Part shown: piece after piece, positions 1 to 6,017 of the stretch | Numbering within the stretch: position 1 is the stretch's first letter | How the letters are laid out: every line of letters starts with the position of its first letter | Source: CAZESH01 sp964514665 | GTDB lineage: Bacteria > Bacillota > Bacilli > Paenibacillales > KCTC-25726 | Direction: 5' to 3' | Assembly (NCBI GenBank): GCA_964514665.1 | Contig: CAZESH010000250.1 | Span: forward strand, 1 to 6,554 | DNA length: 6,554 nt | Made by a program: the position numbers and the translations under genes | The notes under the pieces: generated by a model | The model's input: only the letters and a program-made list of their open reading frames with translations | Told to the model about the DNA's origin: nothing | Databases searched by the model: none

Positions 1-665
1 CCTTTATGTTGAACAATGGCGGCGGACTGTTTGACAAAGACAAAAAAGTCGATCTGATGAATCCCCGCAATGTAGAAGCAATAACGTATTTGTCCACTTT
101 GGTGAAAGACGGCTCTATCAATCCCGCAGGAGCCGGATTTATTGGCGACGATGCGACCAAATCCTTCGGTCAGGGCGATGCCGCGATTATTATCAAAAAC
201 CCGGGATTTCCTCTGTCGCTGCCCGATCTGAAAGATAAAATCGGCATCATGGATCCTTTAACCGGCTCTCATGGAGACAAGGGAACCATCTACTGGATCA
301 ATAACATGATGATCTACAAACAGTCCAAACATCCCAATGAAGCGAAAACGTTCATGAAATGGTGGTCTGAAAACAACAAACCGTTGTGGATAAAAGGAAA
401 TGTCTCCCAGCTCCCGGTCAGAAAGTCGTTCACCGATGACCCTTTCTTTACAAACGATCCCTTCCGAAAAGAAATTCTGGACAAATGGATACCGATCGGA
501 AAGACGACCGCCTATCATTACCCTGCCGTATTTCCCGAACTAAACGAAATTGAAGGGGAAGGCGTCATGCAAACCATGACACAGGAAATTATGCTTGGCA
601 AAGATCCGAAAGCGATACTGGAGAAAGCCGATCAAACCATCAAGTCGATCATGAAGCAAAAATAA
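1..665 (+). CDS. Extracellular solute-binding protein, family 1 (carbohydrate ABC transporter), C-terminal part
   Basis: This is the extracytoplasmic binding lipoprotein of a CUT1-type sugar ABC transporter, which would capture the substrate outside the membrane and deliver it to the two permeases encoded next. The gene runs off the left edge. The frame is already open at base 3, and the first ATG at position 6 is internal. About 220 residues remain, roughly half of the usual 420-440, so the signal peptide and N-terminal lobe are not visible. The visible part has typical late-domain features: GGGLFD, then NPRNVEAITYLSTLVKDG, a glycine-rich ligand-cleft stretch (FGQGDAAIII), and a tail of helices with EAKTFMKWW and QLPVRKSF. 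Family assignment rests on these patterns and on the two downstream permease genes. The ligand cannot be told. The stop is TAA at 663-665, and a stem-loop follows before the first permease. Confidence 0.9.
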   Translation, partial: FMLNNGGGLFDKDKKVDLMNPRNVEAITYLSTLVKDGSINPAGAGFIGDDATKSFGQGDAAIIIKNPGFPLSLPDLKDKIGIMDPLTGSHGDKGTIYWINNMMIYKQSKHPNEAKTFMKWWSENNKPLWIKGNVSQLPVRKSFTDDPFFTNDPFRKEILDKWIPIGKTTAYHYPAVFPELNEIEGEGVMQTMTQEIMLGKDPKAILEKADQTIKSIMKQK

Positions 666-674
666 ACGCATCAT

Positions 675-705
675 GAGAAGAGCGATTCTACTTTTCGCTC
701 TTCTT
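675..705 (+). terminator. Stem-loop between binding-protein and permease genes
   Basis: GAGAAGAGCGA (675-685) pairs with TCGCTCTTCTT (695-705) around a 9-base loop, giving ten Watson-Crick pairs plus one G-U. No proper T-run follows; the downstream bases are CTCCTAAT. It is therefore more likely a partial terminator or an mRNA 3'-end stabiliser than a full stop. Such elements behind binding-protein genes commonly keep the binding protein in excess over the membrane subunits. That role is inferred here from position. Confidence 0.6.
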
Positions 706-728
706 CTCCTAATAGGGGGTGAGCCTTT

Positions 729-1592
729 GTGCAGAGAAGATTCGATTGGTTGCCGTTTTTCTATCTGCTGCCGTCGCTGCTGCTTATTTTAATGATCAAT
801 TTTTATCCGTTTTTGTCGGGACTTTTCTATAGTTTGACAGACGGATCCCTGATTCAAAAAGGAACATTTGTCGGGATGGAGAATTACTTCCATTTGTTCT
901 ACATGCCCGATTTTATGCATTCTCTTTATTTCAGCGCCGTCTTTGCGTTCTTTTCCGTAGTTGGAAGCTACACGATCGGACTCGGATTGGCCATTTTGCT
1001 CAATAAGGAGGTGCCTGGAAGAGGCTTTTTCCGGGTCGCCCTTCTCGTTCCGTGGATTGTGCCTTCCATTGTGTCCATTATCAGTTGGCGGTGGATGATC
1101 GGGACTCAGGAGGGACTGATCAATTCCATTTTGGCATGGTTCGGAATCCATCCGATATTGTTTCTTGCCAATGAAAATTGGGCCATCTTCTCAGTGTGTC
1201 TGATCAAAATATGGAGGAGTTTTCCCTTCATGATGATCTCCTGTCTTGCCGGACTTCAAAGCATCGATCCATCCTTGTATGAATCTGCGGAGATAGATGG
1301 AGCCGGCCGCTGGAAATCCCTCATCCATATCACCTTGCCGCAGCTGAAAGCCATTTCGATCGTATGCTGGATTTTAATGACGATTTGGTCCTTTAACGAT
1401 TTTGATACCATTTGGCTGCTAACGCAAGGCGGGCCTGCTAACGCTACCGAAAATTTAATCATTCTGGCGTACAAATACACGTTTACCAAAAATAATGTTG
1501 GGGTTGGTTCTGCGATGGCCATCGTAGCCTTGGTGATTCTCATGATACTGGCCACGCTGCTGTTGCGGAAGCAAAAAAGTGACGAGTCCTAA
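729..1592 (+). CDS. Sugar ABC transporter permease, MalF/UgpA type
   Basis: This is an inner-membrane subunit of a CUT1 carbohydrate importer, 287 residues, the usual length for short MalF-like permeases. A GTG start at 729 is preceded by AGGGGGTGA (714-722) at good spacing. The first transmembrane segment lies at residues about 8-35, and hydrophobic segments follow at about 68-92, 103-121, 152-172, 207-230 and 260-279. The cytoplasmic EAA loop that docks on the ATPase is clear at residues 185-204 (ESAEIDGAG...TLP). It is followed by the family pattern FNDFDTIWLLTQGGP at 222-236. It would pair with the MalG-type permease starting 13 bases after its stop. No ATPase gene is visible. In Firmicutes such systems often share one housekeeping ATPase (MsmX type), which is an inference here. 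Confidence 0.95.
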   Translation: MQRRFDWLPFFYLLPSLLLILMINFYPFLSGLFYSLTDGSLIQKGTFVGMENYFHLFYMPDFMHSLYFSAVFAFFSVVGSYTIGLGLAILLNKEVPGRGFFRVALLVPWIVPSIVSIISWRWMIGTQEGLINSILAWFGIHPILFLANENWAIFSVCLIKIWRSFPFMMISCLAGLQSIDPSLYESAEIDGAGRWKSLIHITLPQLKAISIVCWILMTIWSFNDFDTIWLLTQGGPANATENLIILAYKYTFTKNNVGVGSAMAIVALVILMILATLLLRKQKSDES

Positions 1593-1605
1593 AGGAGGGA
1601 TTGCC

Positions 1606-2433
1606 TTGTTTCCGAAGCGTCTGCGAAAATGGGGGCTGTTTTGCACCCTTCTGATCATCGTTTTTCTTGTGAATTTGCCGATCATCATGATGATCTTCAA
1701 TTCTTTCAAACCGACATCCGAAATTTTATCGTCGAAAAGCTTTTTTCCGAAGCATCCCTCGTTTGATAACTTTATCTATTTAAATTCACGTGCAAAATTC
1801 TGGGTGTATTTTAAGAACAGCCTGATTGTAGCTGTGATAGGGACGATAGCCAGCATCGTGATCGCCGCTTTTTCCGGTTACGCATTATCCAGATATCGCT
1901 CCAAACTGATCTCCGTCTATTCAAATTCACTCTTGCTGCTTCAGATGTTTCCACTGATTCTCGTGCTGATCCCTTTATTTATCATGTTTCGAAATTTGAA
2001 TCTGATCAATACTTATTTTGCCGTATGCCTTTTATATATTACGGCTCATCTACCGTTTGCCATTTGGATGTATAAAGGTTTTTTTGACGCCATCCCCAAA
2101 GATTTGGAGGAGGCTGCCTGGATTGACGGCTGTACGCGGTCACAGGGCTTTGCCAAAGTCGTGCTGCCGATTTCCGGTCCGGGCATCGCGGCTGTGGCAA
2201 TCTTCTCTTTTATTTTTTCCTGGAATGAGTATCTGATTGCCAATGTCTTCTTGAGAAAAAATGAGTTGATGACCATCCCGGTCGGCATTCAGATGTTCAT
2301 GCAGCAATACGCTACGGATTGGGGAAGCTTGAGTGCGGCAGCCACTTTGGCTATGCTTCCCGCTTTCATCATCTTTCTATTTGTCCAAAAGTATATGGTG
2401 CATGGCGCGGTTGCAGGATCGGTCAAGGGCTGA
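1606..2433 (+). CDS. Sugar ABC transporter permease, MalG/UgpE type
   Basis: This is the second membrane subunit of the importer. I chose TTG at 1606 because AAAGGAGGG (1591-1599) sits 7 bases before it, with its first two A's inside the stop codon of the preceding gene. A longer frame opens with GTG at 1579, but that lies upstream of the binding site and inside the previous gene. The product is then 275 residues, starting MFPKRLRKWG. It has a first membrane segment at about 10-32, the periplasmic FNSFKPTSEI region, and further segments at about 72-93, 105-128, 136-156, 192-212 and 245-262. The EAA loop is at residues 169-188 (EEAAWIDGCTRS...LP). The C-terminus QKYMVHGAVAGSVKG matches the usual end of this family. 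It should form a heterodimer with the upstream permease. Confidence 0.95.
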   Translation: MFPKRLRKWGLFCTLLIIVFLVNLPIIMMIFNSFKPTSEILSSKSFFPKHPSFDNFIYLNSRAKFWVYFKNSLIVAVIGTIASIVIAAFSGYALSRYRSKLISVYSNSLLLLQMFPLILVLIPLFIMFRNLNLINTYFAVCLLYITAHLPFAIWMYKGFFDAIPKDLEEAAWIDGCTRSQGFAKVVLPISGPGIAAVAIFSFIFSWNEYLIANVFLRKNELMTIPVGIQMFMQQYATDWGSLSAAATLAMLPAFIIFLFVQKYMVHGAVAGSVKG

Positions 2434-2462
2434 TAAAGAAAATGTGAAAAGGAGTGGGTCGG

Positions 2463-3533
2463 ATGAGGATAGTGAAAGTGGGGATTATTGGTTTAGGCGA
2501 GGTTGCCCAGATTATTCATTTGCCTATTTTGGAGATGCTGGCTGATCGATTTGAAATTGCGGCTTTATGCGACATTTCCCCTGCATTGCTGGAAACGATG
2601 GGAGAGAAATATCGAGTGTCCCGTTTGTACCCGAATGCCCTTCAACTCGTCTCACAGAACAATCTGGATGCAGTGTTTGTCTTGAACAACGACGAGCATC
2701 ATGCCGAGTGCGTGATTGCCGCATTAAAGAACAAGAAGCATGTCTTGGTCGAAAAACCGATGACGCTGAACATCAAAGATGCCAAAGCTGTGATTCAAGC
2801 GAGAGATGAAGCCGGCGTACAGGTGATGGTCGGCTATATGCGGCGTTTTGCACCGGCTTTTGTCCAAGCTGTGGAAGAAGTCAAAACCATGGAGAAAATA
2901 CTTTATGCAAGGGTAAAAGACATTATAGGGCAGAATCGGCTGATTATCGAACAATCAAGCCATGTTCACAGGTTTATGGATATCCCCGGGGAAGCCGTGA
3001 AGGAACGCGCGAAAAAAGCAAAAGAAATGGTATTTGAAGCCATTGGGGAGGTGCCTGAGCCGTTAATATCGGCTTATCGCTTAATGTGCGGATTAAGCAG
3101 TCACGATATTTCCGCCATGCGGGAAATTCTTGGCGTCCCGCTCCGGGTCAAATCGGCCGCCCAGTGGAATGGCGGAAGAAACTTTACTGCAATTTTTGAA
3201 TATGAACAGTTTTTCGCTTCATTTGAAACCGGTGTGGATTTGCAGAGGCGCTTTGACGCCCACATTGAAATTTATGCTCCTCAAAAATCTATCAAAATTC
3301 AGTATGACAGTCCTTATATCCGTCATTTGCCCACGCGTCTCATCATTAATGAAACGGTTGGAGATGCTTACAGCGAGACGCTCATACGGCCCAATTTCAA
3401 GGATCCCTACACCTATGAAATTGAATTTTTCCACGATGTTGTCACAAAAGGAAAAAAACCGAAAACCACACCGGAAGATTTTATCGAAGACTTAAAAATC
3501 TTCAAAGCGATTATTAATGGTCTAAAAGAATAG
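2463..3533 (+). CDS. Gfo/Idh/MocA family NAD(P)-dependent oxidoreductase
   Basis: This is a cytoplasmic dehydrogenase of the glucose-fructose oxidoreductase / inositol dehydrogenase / MocA family, which oxidises or epimerises sugars and polyols with a nicotinamide cofactor. The ATG at 2463 follows AAAAGGAG (2447-2454) by 8 bases. An in-frame GTG at 2454 overlaps that binding site and is rejected. The product is 356 residues. The N-terminal Rossmann domain shows VGIIGLGEVA (residues 6-15) with the nucleotide-binding glycines. The family EKP motif with its catalytic lysine is at 97-99, followed by VGYMRRF at 123-129. The late active-site motif reads SHDISAMREILG (213-224): the histidine is present, but the usual H-x-x-D aspartate is serine (S217). 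A charged helical stretch at about 175-195 looks like a family-specific insertion. Its place behind the permeases suggests it acts on the imported compound. The exact substrate is unknown. Confidence 0.92.
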   Translation: MRIVKVGIIGLGEVAQIIHLPILEMLADRFEIAALCDISPALLETMGEKYRVSRLYPNALQLVSQNNLDAVFVLNNDEHHAECVIAALKNKKHVLVEKPMTLNIKDAKAVIQARDEAGVQVMVGYMRRFAPAFVQAVEEVKTMEKILYARVKDIIGQNRLIIEQSSHVHRFMDIPGEAVKERAKKAKEMVFEAIGEVPEPLISAYRLMCGLSSHDISAMREILGVPLRVKSAAQWNGGRNFTAIFEYEQFFASFETGVDLQRRFDAHIEIYAPQKSIKIQYDSPYIRHLPTRLIINETVGDAYSETLIRPNFKDPYTYEIEFFHDVVTKGKKPKTTPEDFIEDLKIFKAIINGLKE

Positions 3534-3593
3534 GCTTTCAAGACAGAATGGCCTGCTGAGCTGCTACCGGATTGAAAGGAGTGATCCCCGGGG

Positions 3594-4547
3594 ATGAAAG
3601 CAAGCATACTGACGGGTCCTGGACAAAGTTGCATTGTGGATAGGCCAAAGCCTGAAATTGGTGCAGCTGAAGTGCTGGTCAAATTAAAGGTTTGCGGGGT
3701 ATGCGCTTCGGAGTTATATTCGTGGAGCCGAGGCGCGGATCGCAAATCAAGCTTAATCATGGGGCATGAGCCTATGGGGATAATTGAAGAAACAGGAGAT
3801 CTTGTTGAAGGTTTTGAAAAAGGAGATCGGGTAACGGGGCTGTTCAACCAGGCCTTTGCAGAATATGCAAAAGCGGATTTTCGCAATTTGGTCAAGGTTC
3901 CGGACGACCTCGAGGATATTGTCGCGATTGGCGAACCACTTTCTTGCCTGGTCAGCGGAGCAAACCGCACCCCCGTTATGTTAGGCGACACGGTTGCGGT
4001 TGTGGGTGCCGGTTTTATGGGTCTTGGTTTCATGCAGTTGATGAAGCTGAAGGGATCCGGAAAAATCATTGCTGTCGATATCCGAATGGAAGGTCTGGAG
4101 CATGCATCCCGATTTGGAGCCGATATTGCCTGTTTCCCTAACGATGTAGACGCCCAATACAAAGTTATGGATTGGAATGAAATCGGTCAGGGTGTGGAGG
4201 TTTGCGTCGAGGCAGGAGGCTCCCAGGCCTCATTGGATCTGGCGGGTGAAATGACCGCTGCGCATGGTGTGCTCTCTATTGTCGGATACCATCAGAGCAA
4301 CGCCGGCATCAGGAATGTGAAAATGAATTTGTGGAACTGGAAAGCCTTAACGGTCATAAATGCCCATGAAAGAAGAAAAGAGGTCCATCTCAAGGCGATG
4401 GAAGCTATTTTTCCGTTAATTCAATCCGGTAAATTCAACATGAAAGCCATGGTCACCCATGTCTATAGCTTGGATGAAGTGGATCGGGCATTTGAAGACT
4501 TGAAAAACAAACCGGAAGGATTTATAAAAGGTGTGATTAAATTCTGA
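3594..4547 (+). CDS. Zinc-dependent medium-chain dehydrogenase (alcohol/polyol dehydrogenase-like)
   Basis: This is a cytoplasmic NAD(P)-dependent dehydrogenase of the MDR superfamily, 317 residues, shorter than the 340-380 common for zinc ADH or sorbitol dehydrogenases. The ATG at 3594 is preceded by AAAGGAGTGATC (3575-3586), a near-complete match to the 16S tail. Catalytic zinc ligands are visible: C37 in VCGVCASE, H58-E59 in GHEP, and E114 in GEPLSC, the sorbitol-dehydrogenase-like glutamate. The four-cysteine structural zinc loop is absent. The chain goes from GDRVTG (77-82) almost directly to AFAEYAKA (87-94), which explains the short length. The nucleotide-binding motif is VVGAGFMGLG (136-145). 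It lies 60 bases after the Gfo/Idh/MocA gene and appears to be the last gene of the operon. The pair may catalyse successive oxidations of the imported sugar or polyol, which is inference. Confidence 0.92.
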   Translation: MKASILTGPGQSCIVDRPKPEIGAAEVLVKLKVCGVCASELYSWSRGADRKSSLIMGHEPMGIIEETGDLVEGFEKGDRVTGLFNQAFAEYAKADFRNLVKVPDDLEDIVAIGEPLSCLVSGANRTPVMLGDTVAVVGAGFMGLGFMQLMKLKGSGKIIAVDIRMEGLEHASRFGADIACFPNDVDAQYKVMDWNEIGQGVEVCVEAGGSQASLDLAGEMTAAHGVLSIVGYHQSNAGIRNVKMNLWNWKALTVINAHERRKEVHLKAMEAIFPLIQSGKFNMKAMVTHVYSLDEVDRAFEDLKNKPEGFIKGVIKF

Positions 4548-4570
4548 TGGAGTCCCGCACCTTCAACATT

Positions 4571-4587
4571 ACGGAATTTTATTCCGT
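4571..4587 (+). terminator. Short hairpin after the sugar operon, weak terminator candidate
   Basis: ACGGAAT (4571-4577) and ATTCCGT (4581-4587) form a perfect 7-bp stem with a TTT loop, 24 bases after the last operon stop codon. No T-run follows on either strand, so intrinsic termination is uncertain. The position favours a 3'-end role. Confidence 0.35.
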
Positions 4588-4605
4588 CGTAAGGATAAAG
4601 AAGTG

Positions 4606-4740
4606 ATGTTCCAAAAGCGACATTATGCGTTAGCAGTAACAACACAGGCTTCTACTGAAATTCTACATTCTCATGCATCTCATTCATGGGGTAGTACCAG
4701 CGTAGCTGTCACCAAGGGCAAAGTGGATGGAAATATTTAA
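4606..4740 (+). CDS. Possible small protein (44 aa) or remnant of a repetitive gene
   Basis: An ATG at 4606 is preceded by AAGGA (4591-4595) at 10 bases and opens a 44-residue frame ending in TAA at 4738. The product begins MFQKRHYALAVTTQ, has a histidine- and serine-rich centre (LHSHASHSWGSTS) and ends VAVTKGKVDGNI. It has no membrane segment. I do not recognise it. The stretch STSVAVTK recurs as NTIVAVTN in another frame at 4788-4811, and a weaker form, YALAVTTQ, lies near its own start. This suggests a repeat protein broken up by mutation rather than an intact gene. Both readings remain open, and translation is unproven. Confidence 0.25.
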   Translation: MFQKRHYALAVTTQASTEILHSHASHSWGSTSVAVTKGKVDGNI

Positions 4741-4810
4741 TAATTATTATGCTGCGTCTTCGATCTCAATCGCTTGACTACTCGGGCAATACCATCGTAG
4801 CTGTTACCAA
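4695..4810 (+). repeat. Pair of diverged direct repeats, 95 bases apart
   Basis: The 21-base segments at 4695-4715 and 4790-4810 match at 19 of 21 positions and share the core CGTAGCTGT and the flank TACCA. Similarity extends weakly to the left at codon level: TCT/TCT, CAT/CAA and TCA/TCG just before the repeat, then GGT/GGC at its edge. Several differences are silent if read as protein (GGT/GGC, TCA/TCG, GTC/GTT), giving the shared peptide G-x-T-x-VAVT. The copies are out of frame with each other by one base. Confidence 0.6.
4738..4749. repeat. Perfect 12-bp AT palindrome
   Basis: TAATAATTATTA reads the same on both strands. It lies between the two direct repeats and includes the stop codon of the small frame ending at 4740. 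It could be a protein-binding site, but being made only of A and T it may be incidental. Confidence 0.5.
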
Positions 4811-4848
4811 CCGCAATGGAATGAATCTAATGGTATAGCTACAATCAC

Positions 4849-5496
4849 CTAGAACGTTCTATACTTTTTTTCTTGATATCGCTGATAAAACCAAATCGAA
4901 ACGGCTAACCAACATCCGCTAGCTAAAAATCCCCCGAGCACATCGCTCGGATAATGGACTCCCAAATAAATTCGACTAACCCCAATCATGAGTATCATCG
5001 CAGAACTACATACAATCAATATGCCTCGACCCGTGAACGTTGAAATATGCCGCCAAAGTAAAAAAGCGAGTACTCCGTACAAACTAAAAGCAGCCATAGA
5101 ATGTCCACTGGGAAAACTAAACCCATTTGCATTAACAATACGGTGCAGAGTAGGTCTTGCACGATGGAAAACGAGCTTTAATGTTTCGTTCAAGAGTGCT
5201 GATCCGATGACGATCCAGATAAACAGGATCAACTCTCTTCGGTGGTGCAGTATCTGGTATAGAAAGAACAGAACAATGATCGAAACAACCACGACCGGGA
5301 TTCCACTCCCGATAAAAGTAAAAAATCTCATGATGCTCGTCAAAGTCGGTGATTTCAGCCCTTGAACAAGGTTAACGATCACGTTGTCAAATTGAGCAAT
5401 TTTTTTATCCGATACTAAGAGCGCAATAATTCCGAAACCAATAGCACACAACAAGCTTATGAATAAAGCGCGGGTAAGCTGCACTTTCAGATTCAT
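4849..5496 (-). CDS. PAP2 family membrane phosphatase (PgpB/YodM-like)
   Basis: This is an integral membrane lipid phosphatase of the PAP2 superfamily, 215 residues, a normal length. Members remove phosphate from phosphatidylglycerophosphate, phosphatidic acid or undecaprenyl pyrophosphate at the outer face of the membrane. All three catalytic motifs are intact: K-x6-RP at residues 107-115 (KLVFHRARP), PSGH at 129-132, and SR-x5-H-x3-D at 174-185 (SRIYLGVHYPSD). About six membrane segments are visible, near residues 8-28, 66-82, 88-105, 134-148, 159-173 and 186-204. The spacing of motifs and HRIVNANGFSFPSGH look more like PgpB/YodM than BcrC, but the substrate cannot be fixed. It is last in the minus-strand unit, 21 bases after the stop of the MFS remnant. 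The ATG at 5496 directly follows an ATG-TAA pair. Confidence 0.93.
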   Translation of the reverse strand: MNLKVQLTRALFISLLCAIGFGIIALLVSDKKIAQFDNVIVNLVQGLKSPTLTSIMRFFTFIGSGIPVVVVSIIVLFFLYQILHHRRELILFIWIVIGSALLNETLKLVFHRARPTLHRIVNANGFSFPSGHSMAAFSLYGVLAFLLWRHISTFTGRGILIVCSSAMILMIGVSRIYLGVHYPSDVLGGFLASGCWLAVSIWFYQRYQEKKYRTF

Positions 5497-5520
5497 TTAC
5501 ATGAGTCAATCCTTTCCTTA
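5494..5520 (-). promoter_or_regulatory. Ribosome binding site with ATG-TAA start-stop before the phosphatase gene
   Basis: Read on the minus strand, AAGGAAAGGA begins inside the stop codon of the MFS remnant. It is followed by TTGACTC and then ATG TAA ATG. The first ATG (5502-5500) is at the best distance from AAAGGA (7 bases) but is stopped at once by TAA (5499-5497). The true phosphatase ATG (5496-5494) is 13 bases from the binding site and in the same frame. Initiation may involve a start-stop event followed by re-initiation. Confidence 0.5.
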
Positions 5521-6012
5521 AATGCGGAAGATCATCATTAACAAGGCAGCTAGTACAGCAATCATACTGCTTGTGCTAAATGCAACTACAGGGCCATACG
5601 TCTGCCATAAAAACCCTGCAAGCATACTAGCCGGTAATGCGGCGATGCCGGTCATCGCGTTGTACGTGCCCATAGCGATTCCTCGCTGCCCTTCAGGTAC
5701 AATGTCGGCAATATAGGCCTTTTGTATACCTTCAGTAAACGCATAATAAAGCCCATACAAGATGAACAGTATCCAGATCCATGTGACGTTCTTTACAATG
5801 CCAAATCCAAAATAAATGAGTGCAAAGATCACAAATCCCGAAATCAGCACCGGCCGACGACCGATGCGGTCCGATAGTATGCCTACCGGCATCGAGAAAA
5901 TACTGCTGCTCATATTAAACGTGAAAAAAGCGAGTGGAATGAGCGCTGGAAGCATCCCTACATCTTGTGCACGTAAAGCCAGAAACGCATCCGAGAAATT
6001 GCCCGTGATTAC
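5518..6012 (-). pseudogene. MFS transporter, C-terminal half only (N-terminal half deleted)
   Basis: This is the second half of a major facilitator superfamily drug or metabolite transporter. The frame is open from just behind the DedA stop codon and reads ITGNFSDAFLALRAQDVG before the first ATG at 5955. That stretch belongs to the seventh membrane helix region of the family, so the homology extends upstream of any start codon. Helices 8-12 follow. They include the cytoplasmic motif-A-like loop GILSDRIGRRP, the YGLYYAFTEGIQKAYIADIVP stretch (in part), and RGIAMGTYNAMTGIAALPAS. Only about 165 residues remain of the usual 390-420. No ATG, GTG or TTG lies in frame between the DedA end and 5955, and the ATG there has no ribosome binding site. 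Such a half-transporter is unlikely to work. The stop is TAA at 5520-5518. Confidence 0.85.
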
Positions 6013-6017
6013 TCCTT
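6005..6017 (-). promoter_or_regulatory. Orphan ribosome binding site at the deletion junction
   Basis: On the minus strand AAGGAG (6017-6012) overlaps the TGA stop of the DedA gene. A start codon would be expected about 7 bases later, near 6004. Instead the sequence reads TAATCAC and goes straight into GGCAATTTC, the middle of the MFS coding sequence. The site probably served the original MFS start before the deletion. Confidence 0.55.

Larger units (their letters stand above)
4548..4848. other. Convergent intergenic region with decayed coding traces
   Basis: This 301-bp stretch lies between the ends of two convergent transcription units. It contains the hairpin at 4571-4587, a small open frame at 4606-4740, a perfect AT palindrome at 4738-4749, and two diverged direct repeats (4695-4715 and 4790-4810). 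A second tiny frame at 4749-4838 carries the second repeat. I see no tRNA, no transposase trace and no convincing promoter. Confidence 0.7.

Noticed and set aside
1579..1605. Upstream GTG start for the MalG-type permease, overlapping the previous gene
   Set aside because: The strong AAAGGAGGG lies after this GTG and is perfectly spaced for TTG at 1606, so the longer start is not needed.
2454..2462. GTG start for the Gfo/Idh/MocA gene
   Set aside because: It overlaps the ribosome binding site itself; ATG at 2463 has the proper distance.
3413..4162. Long open frame on the minus strand (249 codons) opposite the zinc dehydrogenase gene
   Set aside because: It lies antisense to two clearly recognised genes, its translation is rich in serine and proline with no family features, and it has no supporting ribosome site that I can see.
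4774..4802. TTGACT as a possible -35 promoter box
   Set aside because: At 17 bases the -10 position reads GTAGCT, a poor match to TATAAT, and no downstream plus-strand gene follows.
4548..4848. Insertion sequence or attachment site in the intergenic region
   Set aside because: There are no terminal inverted repeats, target duplications, transposase fragments or tRNA ends; the direct repeats look coding-derived.
4851..4860. Perfect palindrome AGAACGTTCT
   Set aside because: It lies in the last codons of the phosphatase gene (R-T-F-stop); a 10-bp palindrome of this kind is probably incidental.
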